The notes under the pieces were generated by a model. That model saw nothing but the letters and a program-made list of their open reading frames with translations, had not been told where the DNA came from and did not search any database. Below, one piece after another: positions 23,931 to 32,478 of a stretch of 64,000 nt of DNA (the stretch's first letter is position 1; each line of letters starts with the position of its first letter). Origin of the DNA: Treponema sp. OMZ 790 (GTDB taxonomy: Bacteria > Spirochaetota > Spirochaetia > Treponematales > Treponemataceae). The translations under genes were made by a program, and so were the position numbers. The stretch covers positions 2,480,001 through 2,544,000 of the forward strand of contig NZ_CP051201.1 of the NCBI RefSeq assembly GCF_024181285.1, written 5' to 3'.

Positions 23931-24383
23931 ATGAAAGAAATTCAACATAAGTATTTCGGTATTTTAAACCTTGAAACCGATGACGATGTATCGGTAATTT
24001 GGGAGAAAGAAATTAATGGAATTCAAGTTTGGCTGTGGTATAGTAATAACGGAGAAGCGCCGGATGTTTTGCTGGATAGCTACGCACAATTTCTTGTAGA
24101 TTTAGACGAAAAAATCAAGGAAGGCCGCCGTGCTATTATCGAATACTTAAATAATGACAGGCACTATATTGACTTTCATATCGAAGATTTGGAGTTAGAT
24201 GACTTACCAAGCGATACAACCGACTTCGCAAATCAAATGAGCGTAACAAATCTGGGTTTGTGGATAAATAATACTCCGCACATCACAATGGATTTTATGA
24301 TTGATCCGGATATAAGCGACGAGATATTATGCGTAAAATTCGGCGAAGATGCAAAACTAATTGATATTGCATGGGAAAGTTAA
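23931..24383 (+). CDS. DUF2004 family protein
   Basis: 150 residues. The opening HKYFGILNLETDDDVSVIWE, the middle GIQVWLWYSN and the end ITMDFMIDPDISDEILCVKF match DUF2004 (..yFG.ld......y.v.....g..v...l..........l......ft.DY.i.p..sdqil.v.fd.....). The biochemical role of the family is unknown, but it recurs in immunity-type clusters. Own promoter and strong TGGAGG ribosome site. Confidence 0.75.
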   Translation: MKEIQHKYFGILNLETDDDVSVIWEKEINGIQVWLWYSNNGEAPDVLLDSYAQFLVDLDEKIKEGRRAIIEYLNNDRHYIDFHIEDLELDDLPSDTTDFANQMSVTNLGLWINNTPHITMDFMIDPDISDEILCVKFGEDAKLIDIAWES

Positions 24384-24416
24384 GAATAGGGGAAATAATT
24401 ATCCAAAACATAAATA

Positions 24417-24611
24417 ATGAGTAAAAAATGTCTTTATATTGCTGACACATCAATTCCACTTAGCTTATGTGATGATGCCATTATTTCTTATCAAGAACAG
24501 AAAATCGAATTGAAGTTTGAAACAGTACCTCCTCATGGAGATCAAATTTATTCTATAAAAATATCTAACTTAGGGCTTACACTTCCATTCCGGATTTATG
24601 GAGGAATTTAA
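24417..24611 (+). CDS. Small hypothetical protein, possibly 5' half of a split gene
   Basis: 64 residues (MSKKCLYIADTSIPLSLCDD...LTLPFRIYGGI). The stop shares a base with the ATG of the next ORF (TAATG). The phrase LPFRIYGGI followed by FLDNRFLIAES in the next ORF reads like one continuous strand-turn-strand, so the two may be halves of one frameshifted protein of about 140 residues. No family recognised. Confidence 0.5.
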   Translation: MSKKCLYIADTSIPLSLCDDAIISYQEQKIELKFETVPPHGDQIYSIKISNLGLTLPFRIYGGI

Positions 24612-24838
24612 TGTTTTTAGATAACCGCTTTTTAATTGCAGAATCCGTCCGGAAAAACACATGGGATCTTATTGAAAGTGTAGTAATTGATATTTCAACC
24701 GGAAAATATATAGGTTTAAATGACCGGTATCATCGTGTATGCATCGAGGAAAACGGAATAAAACTGGAAAACGACTATACAGGAAAAAAGCTTCACATAA
24801 AAGATATAAATCTACTTGAATGGGAGAAAAATATATAA
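24611..24838 (+). CDS. Small hypothetical protein, possibly 3' half of a split gene
   Basis: 75 residues, beta-rich (MFLDNRFLIAESVRKNTWDL, IESVVIDISTGKYIGLNDRY). GGAGG lies before the ATG, so it can be translated alone. See the previous entry for the possibility that both belong to one broken gene. Confidence 0.5.
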   Translation: MFLDNRFLIAESVRKNTWDLIESVVIDISTGKYIGLNDRYHRVCIEENGIKLENDYTGKKLHIKDINLLEWEKNI

Positions 24839-24909
24839 ATAACTATATGATTTTTTTTATCGTAGAGTTCCTGATGAGTATACAAAATCAAAAAAATGCC
24901 GGTTTATAT

Positions 24910-24937
24910 TTGACAAATAGCTCACTTATGATATAAT
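24910..24937 (+). promoter_or_regulatory. Sigma-70-type promoter for the AlbA_2 ATPase gene
   Basis: TTGACA (24910-24915), 16 bases, TATAAT (24932-24937): a full consensus pair. ACAGGAG at 24946-24952 and the ATG at 24961 follow. Confidence 0.8.
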
Positions 24938-24960
24938 TTATCATAACAGGAGTATTTAAC

Positions 24961-26292
24961 ATGCAAAGATACTTAGAATCAGAAAGTGTAGAATTAAAAG
25001 AAAGATATACTGATACGATTACAAAAGAAATAGTATCTTTTCTTAATGGAGATGGTGGAACAATTCTTATCGGTGTAAAGGATAATGGAGTAGTAGTTGG
25101 TGTAAATAAAATTGATGAGGCATTAAGAAAAATTTCCGATATTATAACAACACAAATTGAACCAAATCCTCAAGATGAAATAAGGTCAGAACTAAGATTT
25201 GATAATGGAAAAACAATAATAGTAATTCATATCAATAAAGGCAGAAACCATATTTATTGTCACAAGAAGTACGGTTTTTCTTCTACCGGATGTACGATAA
25301 GAATAGGCTCAACCTGCAAAGAAATGACTCCGGAACAAATAAAAATAAGATATGAACGGAAATTTATTGATGGAGAATACATGATTAAGAAAAAATCAAA
25401 TTTAAAAAACTTATCTTTTAGGGAGCTTAAAATATATTATTCTGAAAAAGGCTATCATTTAGAAGATAGCACCTTTGAAAGTAATTTGAATTTACGAAAT
25501 GAAGCCGGTGAATATAATTTATTAGCTGAACTATTATCTGATAAAAACAACATTCCTCTTATATTTGTAAAATTTCAAGGGAAAAACAAAGCTTCAATTT
25601 CAGAAAGAAGCGACTATGGCTATGGTTGCCTTTTAACAACCTATAGTAAAATAAAAAATAGATTGCAAGCTGAAAATATCTGTATTTCCGATACTACTGT
25701 CAGACCGAGAAAAGATCTCTATTTATTTGATTATGATGCCGTAAATGAAGCTCTTCTAAATGCATTAGTCCATAATGATTGGCTTGTTACCGAGCCTCAA
25801 ATATCTATGTATGATGACAGACTGGAAATATTATCGCATGGAGGACTTCCAAACGGGTTAACTAAGAAACAATTTTTTGAGGGTATCAGTAAACCAAGAA
25901 ATGGAACATTGATGCGAATTTTTTTGACGATGGGACTTACGGAACATACAGGGCATGGAGTGCCGACAATAGTCGAAAAATATGGAAAAAAAGCTTTTGA
26001 AATTGAAAGTAACTATATTCTCTGCATCATTCCATTTGAAAAAGAAGTTATAGCTATGTTGCCAAATAAAAATGTCGGTTTGAATGTCGGTTTGAATGTC
26101 GGTTTAAATAAAACGGAAAAAAGAGTGATTGCATTGCTAATAGAAGACCCAAGCTATACATCTGTTGATCTCGCGGAAAAAATAAAAGTCTCCCAAAGAA
26201 CAATTGAGAGAACTTTTAAGACCTTGCAAGAAAAAAACATAATAGAAAGAACCGGATCAAAACGTGACGGGAGATGGATTGTAATAAAGTAA
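24961..26292 (+). CDS. AlbA_2/RecG-like ATP-binding transcriptional regulator
   Basis: 443 residues, full-length for the family. Residues 1-125: AlbA_2 domain (ESVELKERYTDTITKEIVSF, LNGDGGTILIGVKDNGVVVG). Residues about 150-360: HATPase-like domain with NEALLNALVHNDW, then EILSHGGLPNGLT and GHGVPTIVEKYG. Next is a linker NVGLNVGLNVGLN from three 12-base repeats. Residues 385-443: winged helix (TSVDLAEKIKVSQRTIERTF, ending DGRWIVIK). Such proteins are often called divergent AAA-4 or RecG-like, and may regulate neighbouring defence-type genes. Consensus promoter. The shortened relative at 20628 keeps only the first and last domains. Confidence 0.9.
   Translation: MQRYLESESVELKERYTDTITKEIVSFLNGDGGTILIGVKDNGVVVGVNKIDEALRKISDIITTQIEPNPQDEIRSELRFDNGKTIIVIHINKGRNHIYCHKKYGFSSTGCTIRIGSTCKEMTPEQIKIRYERKFIDGEYMIKKKSNLKNLSFRELKIYYSEKGYHLEDSTFESNLNLRNEAGEYNLLAELLSDKNNIPLIFVKFQGKNKASISERSDYGYGCLLTTYSKIKNRLQAENICISDTTVRPRKDLYLFDYDAVNEALLNALVHNDWLVTEPQISMYDDRLEILSHGGLPNGLTKKQFFEGISKPRNGTLMRIFLTMGLTEHTGHGVPTIVEKYGKKAFEIESNYILCIIPFEKEVIAMLPNKNVGLNVGLNVGLNKTEKRVIALLIEDPSYTSVDLAEKIKVSQRTIERTFKTLQEKNIIERTGSKRDGRWIVIK
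26071..26106 (+). repeat. Three in-frame 12-base tandem repeats
   Basis: AATGTCGGTTTG occurs three times (the third ends TTA), coding NVGL three times in the flexible linker before the winged helix. Length change would not break the frame. Confidence 0.9.
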
Positions 26293-26307
26293 AAGCAGGA
26301 GAATTTT

Positions 26308-26460
26308 ATGTTAAAAACACCACTAGGAGAAATTCAAATATTTATAGATTCTAATACAGTTGATTATAATTTTCAAAAACTAAATAATTATACAGATGAA
26401 AATGAAGTGCAAACTTGGTTTGGTGCTGATCCCACATTAATGAACGCAAAGTATGCGTAA
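26308..26460 (+). pseudogene. Short truncated ORF between the regulator and the next gene
   Basis: Fifty codons (MLKTPLGEIQIFIDSNTVDY...FGADPTLMNAKYA) with AGCAGGAG before the ATG. It breaks off at the point where a duplicated start of the gene at 30471 begins, so it is probably the 5' remnant of a gene cut by that duplication. Confidence 0.5.
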
Positions 26461-26521
26461 GAATTGTAATGATATAGATACAGCTTCTAAAAATGCACAC
26501 AAATACGATGACAAAATATAA
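26453..26521 (+). pseudogene. Remnant copy of the start of the gene at 30471
   Basis: Reads MRKNCNDIDTASKNAHK against MCKNCDDIDTAFKNAQE at 30471; over about 45 bases the DNA is nearly identical. It ends at a TAA after 22 codons. The two copies bracket 4 kb of immunity-type genes. Confidence 0.8.
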
Positions 26522-26582
26522 GAAAGGTGATATAATGGAACGGACGAACAATTGATAAATTAAAAATTGTGGAGGTGATTTT

Positions 26583-27437
26583 ATGTCCCAAAATGATTAT
26601 TTTCAAAACGCTATGGAATATATCCTAAAAAACTTAAATGAAACAGGATTTAAAATGCTTAAAAATGGAACGATAAAAAAGAAAGTAGGAGATTTGAGTT
26701 TGGAGATAATCACACAAAGAAGCCGTAATAATCCCAATGTTTTACTGCATCTTTCTGCTTCAATTTTTAATAAAAATAAAGTTCAATTATATCAACTTTT
26801 ATTTACAGTGCCCCAAAGTAGAGCAATATATATTCCATTTTACATCAAGCAAAAAACATTAAATTTCGAAGTGCTTGATAGAATCATTAAAGATTTAAAT
26901 GATCATTTTGTAGAACCAACTCATCTATTACATGAAAATCCGAAAGAATTATTTAAAAATACGAATTATCAACCTGAAATCCGTTCAGAAGATTATCGTT
27001 ATCGTATTTATCTTTCAAAGAGCTTATATGAGCATTTTGCAACAGAGGAAGAATTGAAACTTTTTGAGGAAAATTACATTGAATACAAAAGCTTAGAGAA
27101 TGAGATAAAGAGGGATACGGAAGAATATTTATACTATATTTCAAATATAGTGCCGAATGACTTTTTACTTAAAAACGCAAAAAAATATAGCAATGAGAAA
27201 CTTTTAGAAATACTATTATTTGCATATCATTTTGCTAAAGAAGAGAACGATCATGATCGCTTTGCTATTCGTTATGAATATATAAAAAATCGCAAATCTA
27301 CAAATGAAGAATTATTTGTTTTAGTATTTTATTTTATCATTGTAAGCGGAATGGAAAGCAAAATTCTTGCAAGGCTTAAAGAAGAGAGTAATATAGATTT
27401 TGTGTTTCGAAAAAAACCGCTTTTGTTTTCTTTATAA
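26583..27437 (+). CDS. Hypothetical 284-residue protein
   Basis: Soluble, helical second half, strand-rich first half (IKKKVGDLSLEIITQRSRNN, VLLHLSASIFNKNKVQLYQL). No family recognised. GGAGGTGA lies before the ATG. It opens the 26.6-30.8 kb run of plus-strand genes and was apparently placed next to the remnant at 26453 by recombination. Confidence 0.7.
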   Translation: MSQNDYFQNAMEYILKNLNETGFKMLKNGTIKKKVGDLSLEIITQRSRNNPNVLLHLSASIFNKNKVQLYQLLFTVPQSRAIYIPFYIKQKTLNFEVLDRIIKDLNDHFVEPTHLLHENPKELFKNTNYQPEIRSEDYRYRIYLSKSLYEHFATEEELKLFEENYIEYKSLENEIKRDTEEYLYYISNIVPNDFLLKNAKKYSNEKLLEILLFAYHFAKEENDHDRFAIRYEYIKNRKSTNEELFVLVFYFIIVSGMESKILARLKEESNIDFVFRKKPLLFSL

Positions 27438-27500
27438 AAATTTAATGATATGATGAGTTAGCGAAATCAGCAAAATTAGATTTTTGTTGGAGGTAAAGGT

Positions 27501-28412
27501 ATGACATCAAGTTATGAAAGAAAAAAATTAAACGAAAACGATAAAACTCTTAAACAAGACATGAGTCAAATTGCCGACCTTCCCGGTATGGTTTTTGTGA
27601 TTCATTTACTTATGGAAGAAAAATGTAAAGCGCCTGAAAAAAAGCTTATGCATAAAATTATGGCCAAGCATTTAGGCGAAACGGATTGCTTTTGCTATGA
27701 CAGTAATATGGCAGGCTTTGCTCCAAAAAAATATTCCGTATACTTTGAAAAAGAAAAGTTGAATGCTCATCCTCAGCTTATCATTATGAACTGTTCTGAA
27801 ATTGAAAAACCGATTATGGATGATATTGCCGCAACACAATTATGGAATTGTCCGAACGGCGAAGAAATTCTGGAGACATGTAAATATCAAGTATTGGCAA
27901 CGGATATGTTGGCTGCCGGTTTAGGTTATAAAGAAAGAGCGGAAATGCTGGTGCATTATGTTGAAGCATTAGTGAACATTTATCCGTCCTGCAAGGCAGT
28001 CGTTTTTGAAACATCTAAAAAAATGCTGACTAGGGAAGAAATTCTAAACTGTACCTTACCCGAAGAAACACGCTTTATTCATTATGCGGTAAATATTCGT
28101 TTTTTTAATATTCAAGGAACAAATGACATGCTGATTGACTCGCTCGGCATGAGTACACTCTTTTTACCGGATATTCAATATCATTTTCACGGCTTAAATC
28201 CGAATGATGTTGTAAACCATGCATATAATGTTTTATCCTACATTTACGATAATGATAATCCGATAGAAGACGGGAATACAATCGCAGGTTTCACAAACGG
28301 CAAAATGAATCCCGATATAAAATGGAAGGTTCAATATGAAGATTCTCTCATACAGCCGATAAGAGAAGTAATAGACATCAATATGGGAGAATACGCTTCC
28401 GGAAATCGGTAG
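27501..28412 (+). CDS. DUF4261 family protein
   Basis: 303 residues. PGMVFVIHLLMEEKCKAPEK, then DSNMAGFAPKKYSVYFEKEK, ATQLWNCPNGEEILETCKYQ, and the later IDSLGMSTLFLPDIQYHFHG follow the DUF4261 order (..g.A.l.....p......W........A.h........D.lGl...glpd.q...). The function of the family is unknown; it occurs widely beside immunity-type genes. GGAGGT precedes the ATG. Confidence 0.8.
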   Translation: MTSSYERKKLNENDKTLKQDMSQIADLPGMVFVIHLLMEEKCKAPEKKLMHKIMAKHLGETDCFCYDSNMAGFAPKKYSVYFEKEKLNAHPQLIIMNCSEIEKPIMDDIAATQLWNCPNGEEILETCKYQVLATDMLAAGLGYKERAEMLVHYVEALVNIYPSCKAVVFETSKKMLTREEILNCTLPEETRFIHYAVNIRFFNIQGTNDMLIDSLGMSTLFLPDIQYHFHGLNPNDVVNHAYNVLSYIYDNDNPIEDGNTIAGFTNGKMNPDIKWKVQYEDSLIQPIREVIDINMGEYASGNR

Positions 28413-28425
28413 CAGGGAGTTAGGT

Positions 28426-29490
28426 ATGATAAAGAGCGGAAATATCGGAACATTTGAATCGCTGCCGCAAATTTTAAATGATGTGCTAAATGAAAACATT
28501 TCTGCGTTGGAAGAAAATCTATTAAATGGATGGAAGATTGATAAAGCAATCAGCTTGAATAAGCACACAGATATCTCTCCTTTAGATTTTGCACTTATGA
28601 TGGAAAAATTTCAATCTGTAAAATGGCTGGCGGAAAATGGTGCAGATCTTAATGCAAAAGGTCATCCTAGTTTTTTGTCGGCAGTTAGGTATTGCAGTGA
28701 TGAGTTAATAAGGCTCCTCGTTTCTCATGGCGCAAAGGTAAATACAGTAAACAATGCCGGTTCGGATGCTTTTCTGGAAGCGTATTATGGAAATCGCTTT
28801 GACAATTTTCCGCTTATACAAGAGCTTGGTCATACCGCAACTAAATACGGAGGACAAGTTTTGCGTCAAGCTGTGTTCGACCGTAATTATAAAGTTTTGG
28901 AATTTCTAATTAAGCATGGAGCAGATATTAACTATAATGCACCTGATATGGTTTATCCTTTTATGCCTACTCCGCTTTGTGTAGCTGCAAGATATGTCGA
29001 TTTAGAAATGTGTAAATTTTTGACGGAACATGGAGCTGATGTTAAAATTTCCGAAAAAGACGGAATGCGTCCATATAGCATAGCCTTAGAAAAAGGAGAT
29101 GATGAAATGGCGGAATATTTTAAATCATTAGAACCTTCCGAGTTTCATCAAAAACAAAATAAATTGTATGAATTAAAACCGTATAAACTACCAAAGACAT
29201 TGATTGAATTTTTACAGACTGAAAACATACACTTTGATTTAGAGAATTCTGATTTTGGATATATTGAGTTCTTTACACTGATTGATACCGTCCCCTTTAA
29301 ATTCGGCAGGCAGAAATTATTAAGACTTTCCCGTTCACTCGGAGATTACACCCATATTTATATTGTATGGAATCCTAAAACAAAAAAAATTGCAAGCTAT
29401 GATATGGAACATAAAGAGCTCATTGACTTGGCAGCCTTTGATGATTTTATAGAAAATATGTCAAACTATATGAACCGAATTTTGGAATAG
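28426..29490 (+). CDS. Ankyrin-repeat protein with a SUKH-like C-terminal domain
   Basis: 354 residues. Ankyrin repeats run from about 45 to 235 (TDISPLDFALMMEKFQSVKW then LAENGADLNAKGHPSFLSAV; LEFLIKHGADINYNAPDMVY; CKFLTEHGADVKISEKDGMR). The last 110 residues (FLQTENIHFDLENSDFGYIE ... HIYIVWNPKTKKIASYDMEH ... AAFDDFIENMSNYMNRIL) look like the second half of an SMI1/SUKH-type fold. Such fusions are seen in immunity proteins. It starts 14 bases after the DUF4261 gene with its own GGGAG, so the two are in one transcript. Confidence 0.8.
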   Translation: MIKSGNIGTFESLPQILNDVLNENISALEENLLNGWKIDKAISLNKHTDISPLDFALMMEKFQSVKWLAENGADLNAKGHPSFLSAVRYCSDELIRLLVSHGAKVNTVNNAGSDAFLEAYYGNRFDNFPLIQELGHTATKYGGQVLRQAVFDRNYKVLEFLIKHGADINYNAPDMVYPFMPTPLCVAARYVDLEMCKFLTEHGADVKISEKDGMRPYSIALEKGDDEMAEYFKSLEPSEFHQKQNKLYELKPYKLPKTLIEFLQTENIHFDLENSDFGYIEFFTLIDTVPFKFGRQKLLRLSRSLGDYTHIYIVWNPKTKKIASYDMEHKELIDLAAFDDFIENMSNYMNRILE

Positions 29491-29639
29491 CAGTTGTATA
29501 TTATGAGGTATGGTGAAGATTCATTGACAATAAATTGTACCCAATTAATGGAACATCAGTCACTTATAGGAATCAGTAAATCCTCACTAGAAAAAACGTC
29601 TTAAAACAAATATAATATTCTAAAAGAGGAGGATTTGTT

Positions 29640-30020
29640 ATGAATTTGATTTTCTTTCACAACTGGTATTATTCATCAGCTGAATGTGGTGAAAAACAGG
29701 CAGTCGAAGCTATTGAGACCATCAAGCAAAATATTACTTCTTTTCCGTTTAGCAAAAACTATTACGAAATAGCTTCAGCTGAAGCAAAAGCCGGCGGCGA
29801 CCATTATTGGCTTTTGGTCTTTCTTGTATCAAGCGATGTTTTGAGTGACGACAGTACGGCGATTAGAAATAAAATTGAAACATGGCTTGAGTCCATTGGT
29901 GTATCGAGGAATGACGACAGAACCACAATGATTCCAAAATTCGACACCTTGCAAGAGTGTCTGGAAAATTCATATCGGGGAGCTTATACTTTGCACACCC
30001 TAATCCGATACGAGGAATAA
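29640..30020 (+). CDS. Hypothetical 126-residue protein
   Basis: Soluble alpha/beta (MNLIFFHNWYYSSAECGEKQ; HYWLLVFLVSSDVLSDDSTA). No family recognised. GAGGAGG precedes the ATG. It is followed at one base by the next gene, so they are co-translated. The 150 bases upstream (29491-29639) hold a TATAAT at 29611-29616 but no clear -35. Confidence 0.65.
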   Translation: MNLIFFHNWYYSSAECGEKQAVEAIETIKQNITSFPFSKNYYEIASAEAKAGGDHYWLLVFLVSSDVLSDDSTAIRNKIETWLESIGVSRNDDRTTMIPKFDTLQECLENSYRGAYTLHTLIRYEE

Positions 30021-30021
30021 A

Positions 30022-30459
30022 ATGTGTAAAGAATGCTATATCGACAAAAGCAGAATAACTCCGCTTTTAAACCCGGCGGATTGTTTGGAAAAGCATACCC
30101 AATATATGTGCGGAACGTGCGGGCGATGTATTTGTATTGAGCATGATTCTAAGCGCGGATTGCAGCGATGGAATTTTCCTTTTAAATCATTGGAAATTGC
30201 AAAGCTCTATTTACGTACAGCTGATTATACCGTGAAACAGCCCTGCGGTATCTATGAAATTGAAAGTAAAAACAACAGACGACTATATAAAATATTTGCA
30301 AACGGCAAAGACTTACAGCTATACCTGAGTAAAAATAAAGACAAAGCGTGCAAAACTATGAAACCCGTTTTTATTGTTGAAAAGTATAAAGAATATCCGC
30401 ATACAGAAGTGAGAAAATTGACCGCTGATGAAATAAAAAAATATTTGTCGGAGCGATAA
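30022..30459 (+). CDS. Hypothetical protein with an N-terminal Cys-rich zinc-type cluster
   Basis: 145 residues. The first 45 hold Cys pairs and a His (MCKECYIDKS..., YMCGTCGRCICIEHDSKRG), arranged like a treble-clef or ribbon zinc site. The rest (RLYKIFANGKDLQLYLSKNK, VEKYKEYPHTEVRKLTADEI) is alpha/beta and may bind nucleic acid or a partner. GAGGAAT before the ATG lies in the previous gene's end. The gene after it also begins MCKxC, so the two may share a fold. Confidence 0.65.
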   Translation: MCKECYIDKSRITPLLNPADCLEKHTQYMCGTCGRCICIEHDSKRGLQRWNFPFKSLEIAKLYLRTADYTVKQPCGIYEIESKNNRRLYKIFANGKDLQLYLSKNKDKACKTMKPVFIVEKYKEYPHTEVRKLTADEIKKYLSER

Positions 30460-30470
30460 GTTAAAAAACT

Positions 30471-30821
30471 ATGTGTAAAAATTGTGATGATATAGATACA
30501 GCTTTTAAAAATGCACAAGAAAACCCTCATAAAAGTTTTATGCCGATCTATGAACTTCTGTTAAGCAAGATTGAAAATGAACAGCTGAAAATTTATGCAG
30601 GAGACTGTAAGTTTAAAGATATGCTTAAAATTATAGATGAAGAGCTTCATTTTACTGTCTGCTTTTATTTGCAATGTCCGGCCTGCGGAATATTTTATTT
30701 TTTTGGAGTTTGCATTAGAGGAGCTCCGGTTTATAAAAAATTGGAAAACATAACGAAAAAAGAGATAGAAAATATGATTTGGGGGAAAGAAGGAACATTT
30801 TTTAAAACAGATTATTGTTGA
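30471..30821 (+). CDS. Hypothetical Cys-rich protein
   Basis: 116 residues beginning MCKNCDDIDTAFKNAQENPH, with a second pair CPACGIF in the middle, so a zinc site is likely. No family recognised. A decayed copy of its start is at 26453. No good ribosome site. Confidence 0.6.
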   Translation: MCKNCDDIDTAFKNAQENPHKSFMPIYELLLSKIENEQLKIYAGDCKFKDMLKIIDEELHFTVCFYLQCPACGIFYFFGVCIRGAPVYKKLENITKKEIENMIWGKEGTFFKTDYC

Positions 30822-30977
30822 GGTATGATATAAGTTTACCCGAATGAGATGCAATGTAACTGCTAAAACGCCGAAAAATTTTTAGCTAAACAGCAGAAAA
30901 AAATATAACCAAAAGCAGGAAATAATTATTGCCAAAACGCCGAAAAAATGACATAATATATGTAGAGGTAAAGCTTA

Positions 30978-32252
30978 ATGAAAAAATATAGAGCCCGCAT
31001 AGTAGACGGTATGTTAAAAGACAAACTTGAAGCAAAAGGAGCTGTTGTTATTGAAGGCCCTAAGTGGTGTGGAAAAACAACAACCGCAATGCAAGTTGCA
31101 GGTAGTGTATTAAGAATGGATGAACCCAGCAAAAGGGAAACAAATATTCAAATGACTGAAATAGATCCCGGAAGATTGCTAAAAGGTGACACCCCAAGAC
31201 TCATTGATGAATGGCAGATAGCACCAAAACTATGGGATGCAACAAGATATGAGATTGATACAAGAGGAGAAGAAGGTCAATTTATACTTACAGGTTCGGC
31301 AGTACCAATAGAATCAAGAGAAATAACTCATTCGGGAACAGGCCGCTTTACATGGTTAATGATGAGGCCTATGTCTTTATATGAATCAGAAGATTCAACA
31401 GGAGAAGTAAGCCTACAAAAACTTTTTAACAATACTGATAGCATAAAAGGAATAAATGATTTAGATATAGACCACTTGGCTTTTTTAATTTGCAGAGGCG
31501 GGTGGCCCCATGCAATTGGAATGAAGGAAAAAGCAGCATTACTACAAGCTGAAGATTACTATGAAGCAGTTATCAAATCCGATATTAATAGAGCAGATGG
31601 TGTGAGTAAGAATCCGGAAAGAGTAAAAAGGCTGATGAGATCTTTTGCAAGAAATCAAGGAACACAAATTGCAAACACTATGCTGAAGGATGATATGATT
31701 TCAAATGATACAGAATCTTTGAATGAAGATACCATTGCATCCTATATTAATGCACTAAAAAACATTTTCGTAGTCGAAGATATGCCTGCATGGAATCCTA
31801 ATCTAAGATCAAAAACATCAATCAGAACTTCTGATACGAGGTACTATGTAGATCCATCAATAGCATCCGCTTCTCTTGGAATTGGACCAAAAGATTTGAC
31901 TAATGATTTAAACACAATGGGGCTGTTATTTGAAACACTGTGTGTAAGAGACCTTCGAGTATATGCAGAAAGTATTGGAGGTAATGTTTTACATTATAGG
32001 GATAAATCAGGGTTGGAATGTGATACGGTAATTCATCTCAAAAATGGAAGATATGGTTTAGCAGAAATTAAACTGGGAGGACAAAAATTAATTGAAGATG
32101 CAGCAAAAAATTTAAAATCATTATCAAATAAAATTGATACATCAAAAATGCCCGCACCATCCTTTTTGATGATAATTATTGGAATAGGTGAGTTTGCATA
32201 TAAGCGGGAGGATGGTATTTTTATAGTACCTATAGGATGCCTGAAAAATTAA
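30978..32252 (+). CDS. AAA_14/DUF4143 family ATPase
   Basis: 424 residues. Walker A GPKWCGKTT at about 27-35, Walker B-like PRLIDEWQ, then ILTGSAVP (sensor-type) and LYESE. The second half is the DUF4143 domain (AFLICRGGWPHAI, NIFVVEDMPAWNPNL, YYVDPSIASASLG, GLLFETLCVRDLRVYAE, HYRDKSGLECDTVIHLKNGR, PD-(D/E)xK-like EIKLGG). These stand-alone ATPases are common in bacteria; their role is unknown. The PD-(D/E)xK-like end suggests DNA contact. GTAGAGGTAAAG precedes the ATG. Two near-identical 14-base pieces (30865-30878, 30934-30947) lie upstream. Confidence 0.85.
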   Translation: MKKYRARIVDGMLKDKLEAKGAVVIEGPKWCGKTTTAMQVAGSVLRMDEPSKRETNIQMTEIDPGRLLKGDTPRLIDEWQIAPKLWDATRYEIDTRGEEGQFILTGSAVPIESREITHSGTGRFTWLMMRPMSLYESEDSTGEVSLQKLFNNTDSIKGINDLDIDHLAFLICRGGWPHAIGMKEKAALLQAEDYYEAVIKSDINRADGVSKNPERVKRLMRSFARNQGTQIANTMLKDDMISNDTESLNEDTIASYINALKNIFVVEDMPAWNPNLRSKTSIRTSDTRYYVDPSIASASLGIGPKDLTNDLNTMGLLFETLCVRDLRVYAESIGGNVLHYRDKSGLECDTVIHLKNGRYGLAEIKLGGQKLIEDAAKNLKSLSNKIDTSKMPAPSFLMIIIGIGEFAYKREDGIFIVPIGCLKN

Positions 32253-32382
32253 TAACAAGATATGAGTCAGATTCCACAAAAAAATTAGAATCAATAAAAA
32301 TTCTTGGACTAATCAAGTTGGAGCAATTATACAGCAAATTTATCGATTAAATTATAATTCCTAGATAATCGTTTAGGATAAC

Positions 32383-32411
32383 TGGACTTATTGTAGAAAA
32401 AAGTTTATAAT
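32383..32411 (+). promoter_or_regulatory. Possible sigma-70-type promoter for the chemoreceptor gene
   Basis: TGGACT (32383-32388), 17 bases, TATAAT (32406-32411). It lies in the 226-base gap before the receptor, which otherwise holds only AT-rich sequence. Confidence 0.4.
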
Positions 32412-32478
32412 ACCATAAACATAGGTTTACAATCTATTAAAAAAATAAAAAACATGATACTTGAGGAGAGTACTTGAC

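Noticed and set aside
30865..30947. Pair of AAAACGCCGAAAAA repeats before the DUF4143 ATPase as an operator
   Set aside because: There are only two direct copies 69 bases apart in low-complexity A-rich sequence; a regulatory role cannot be supported.
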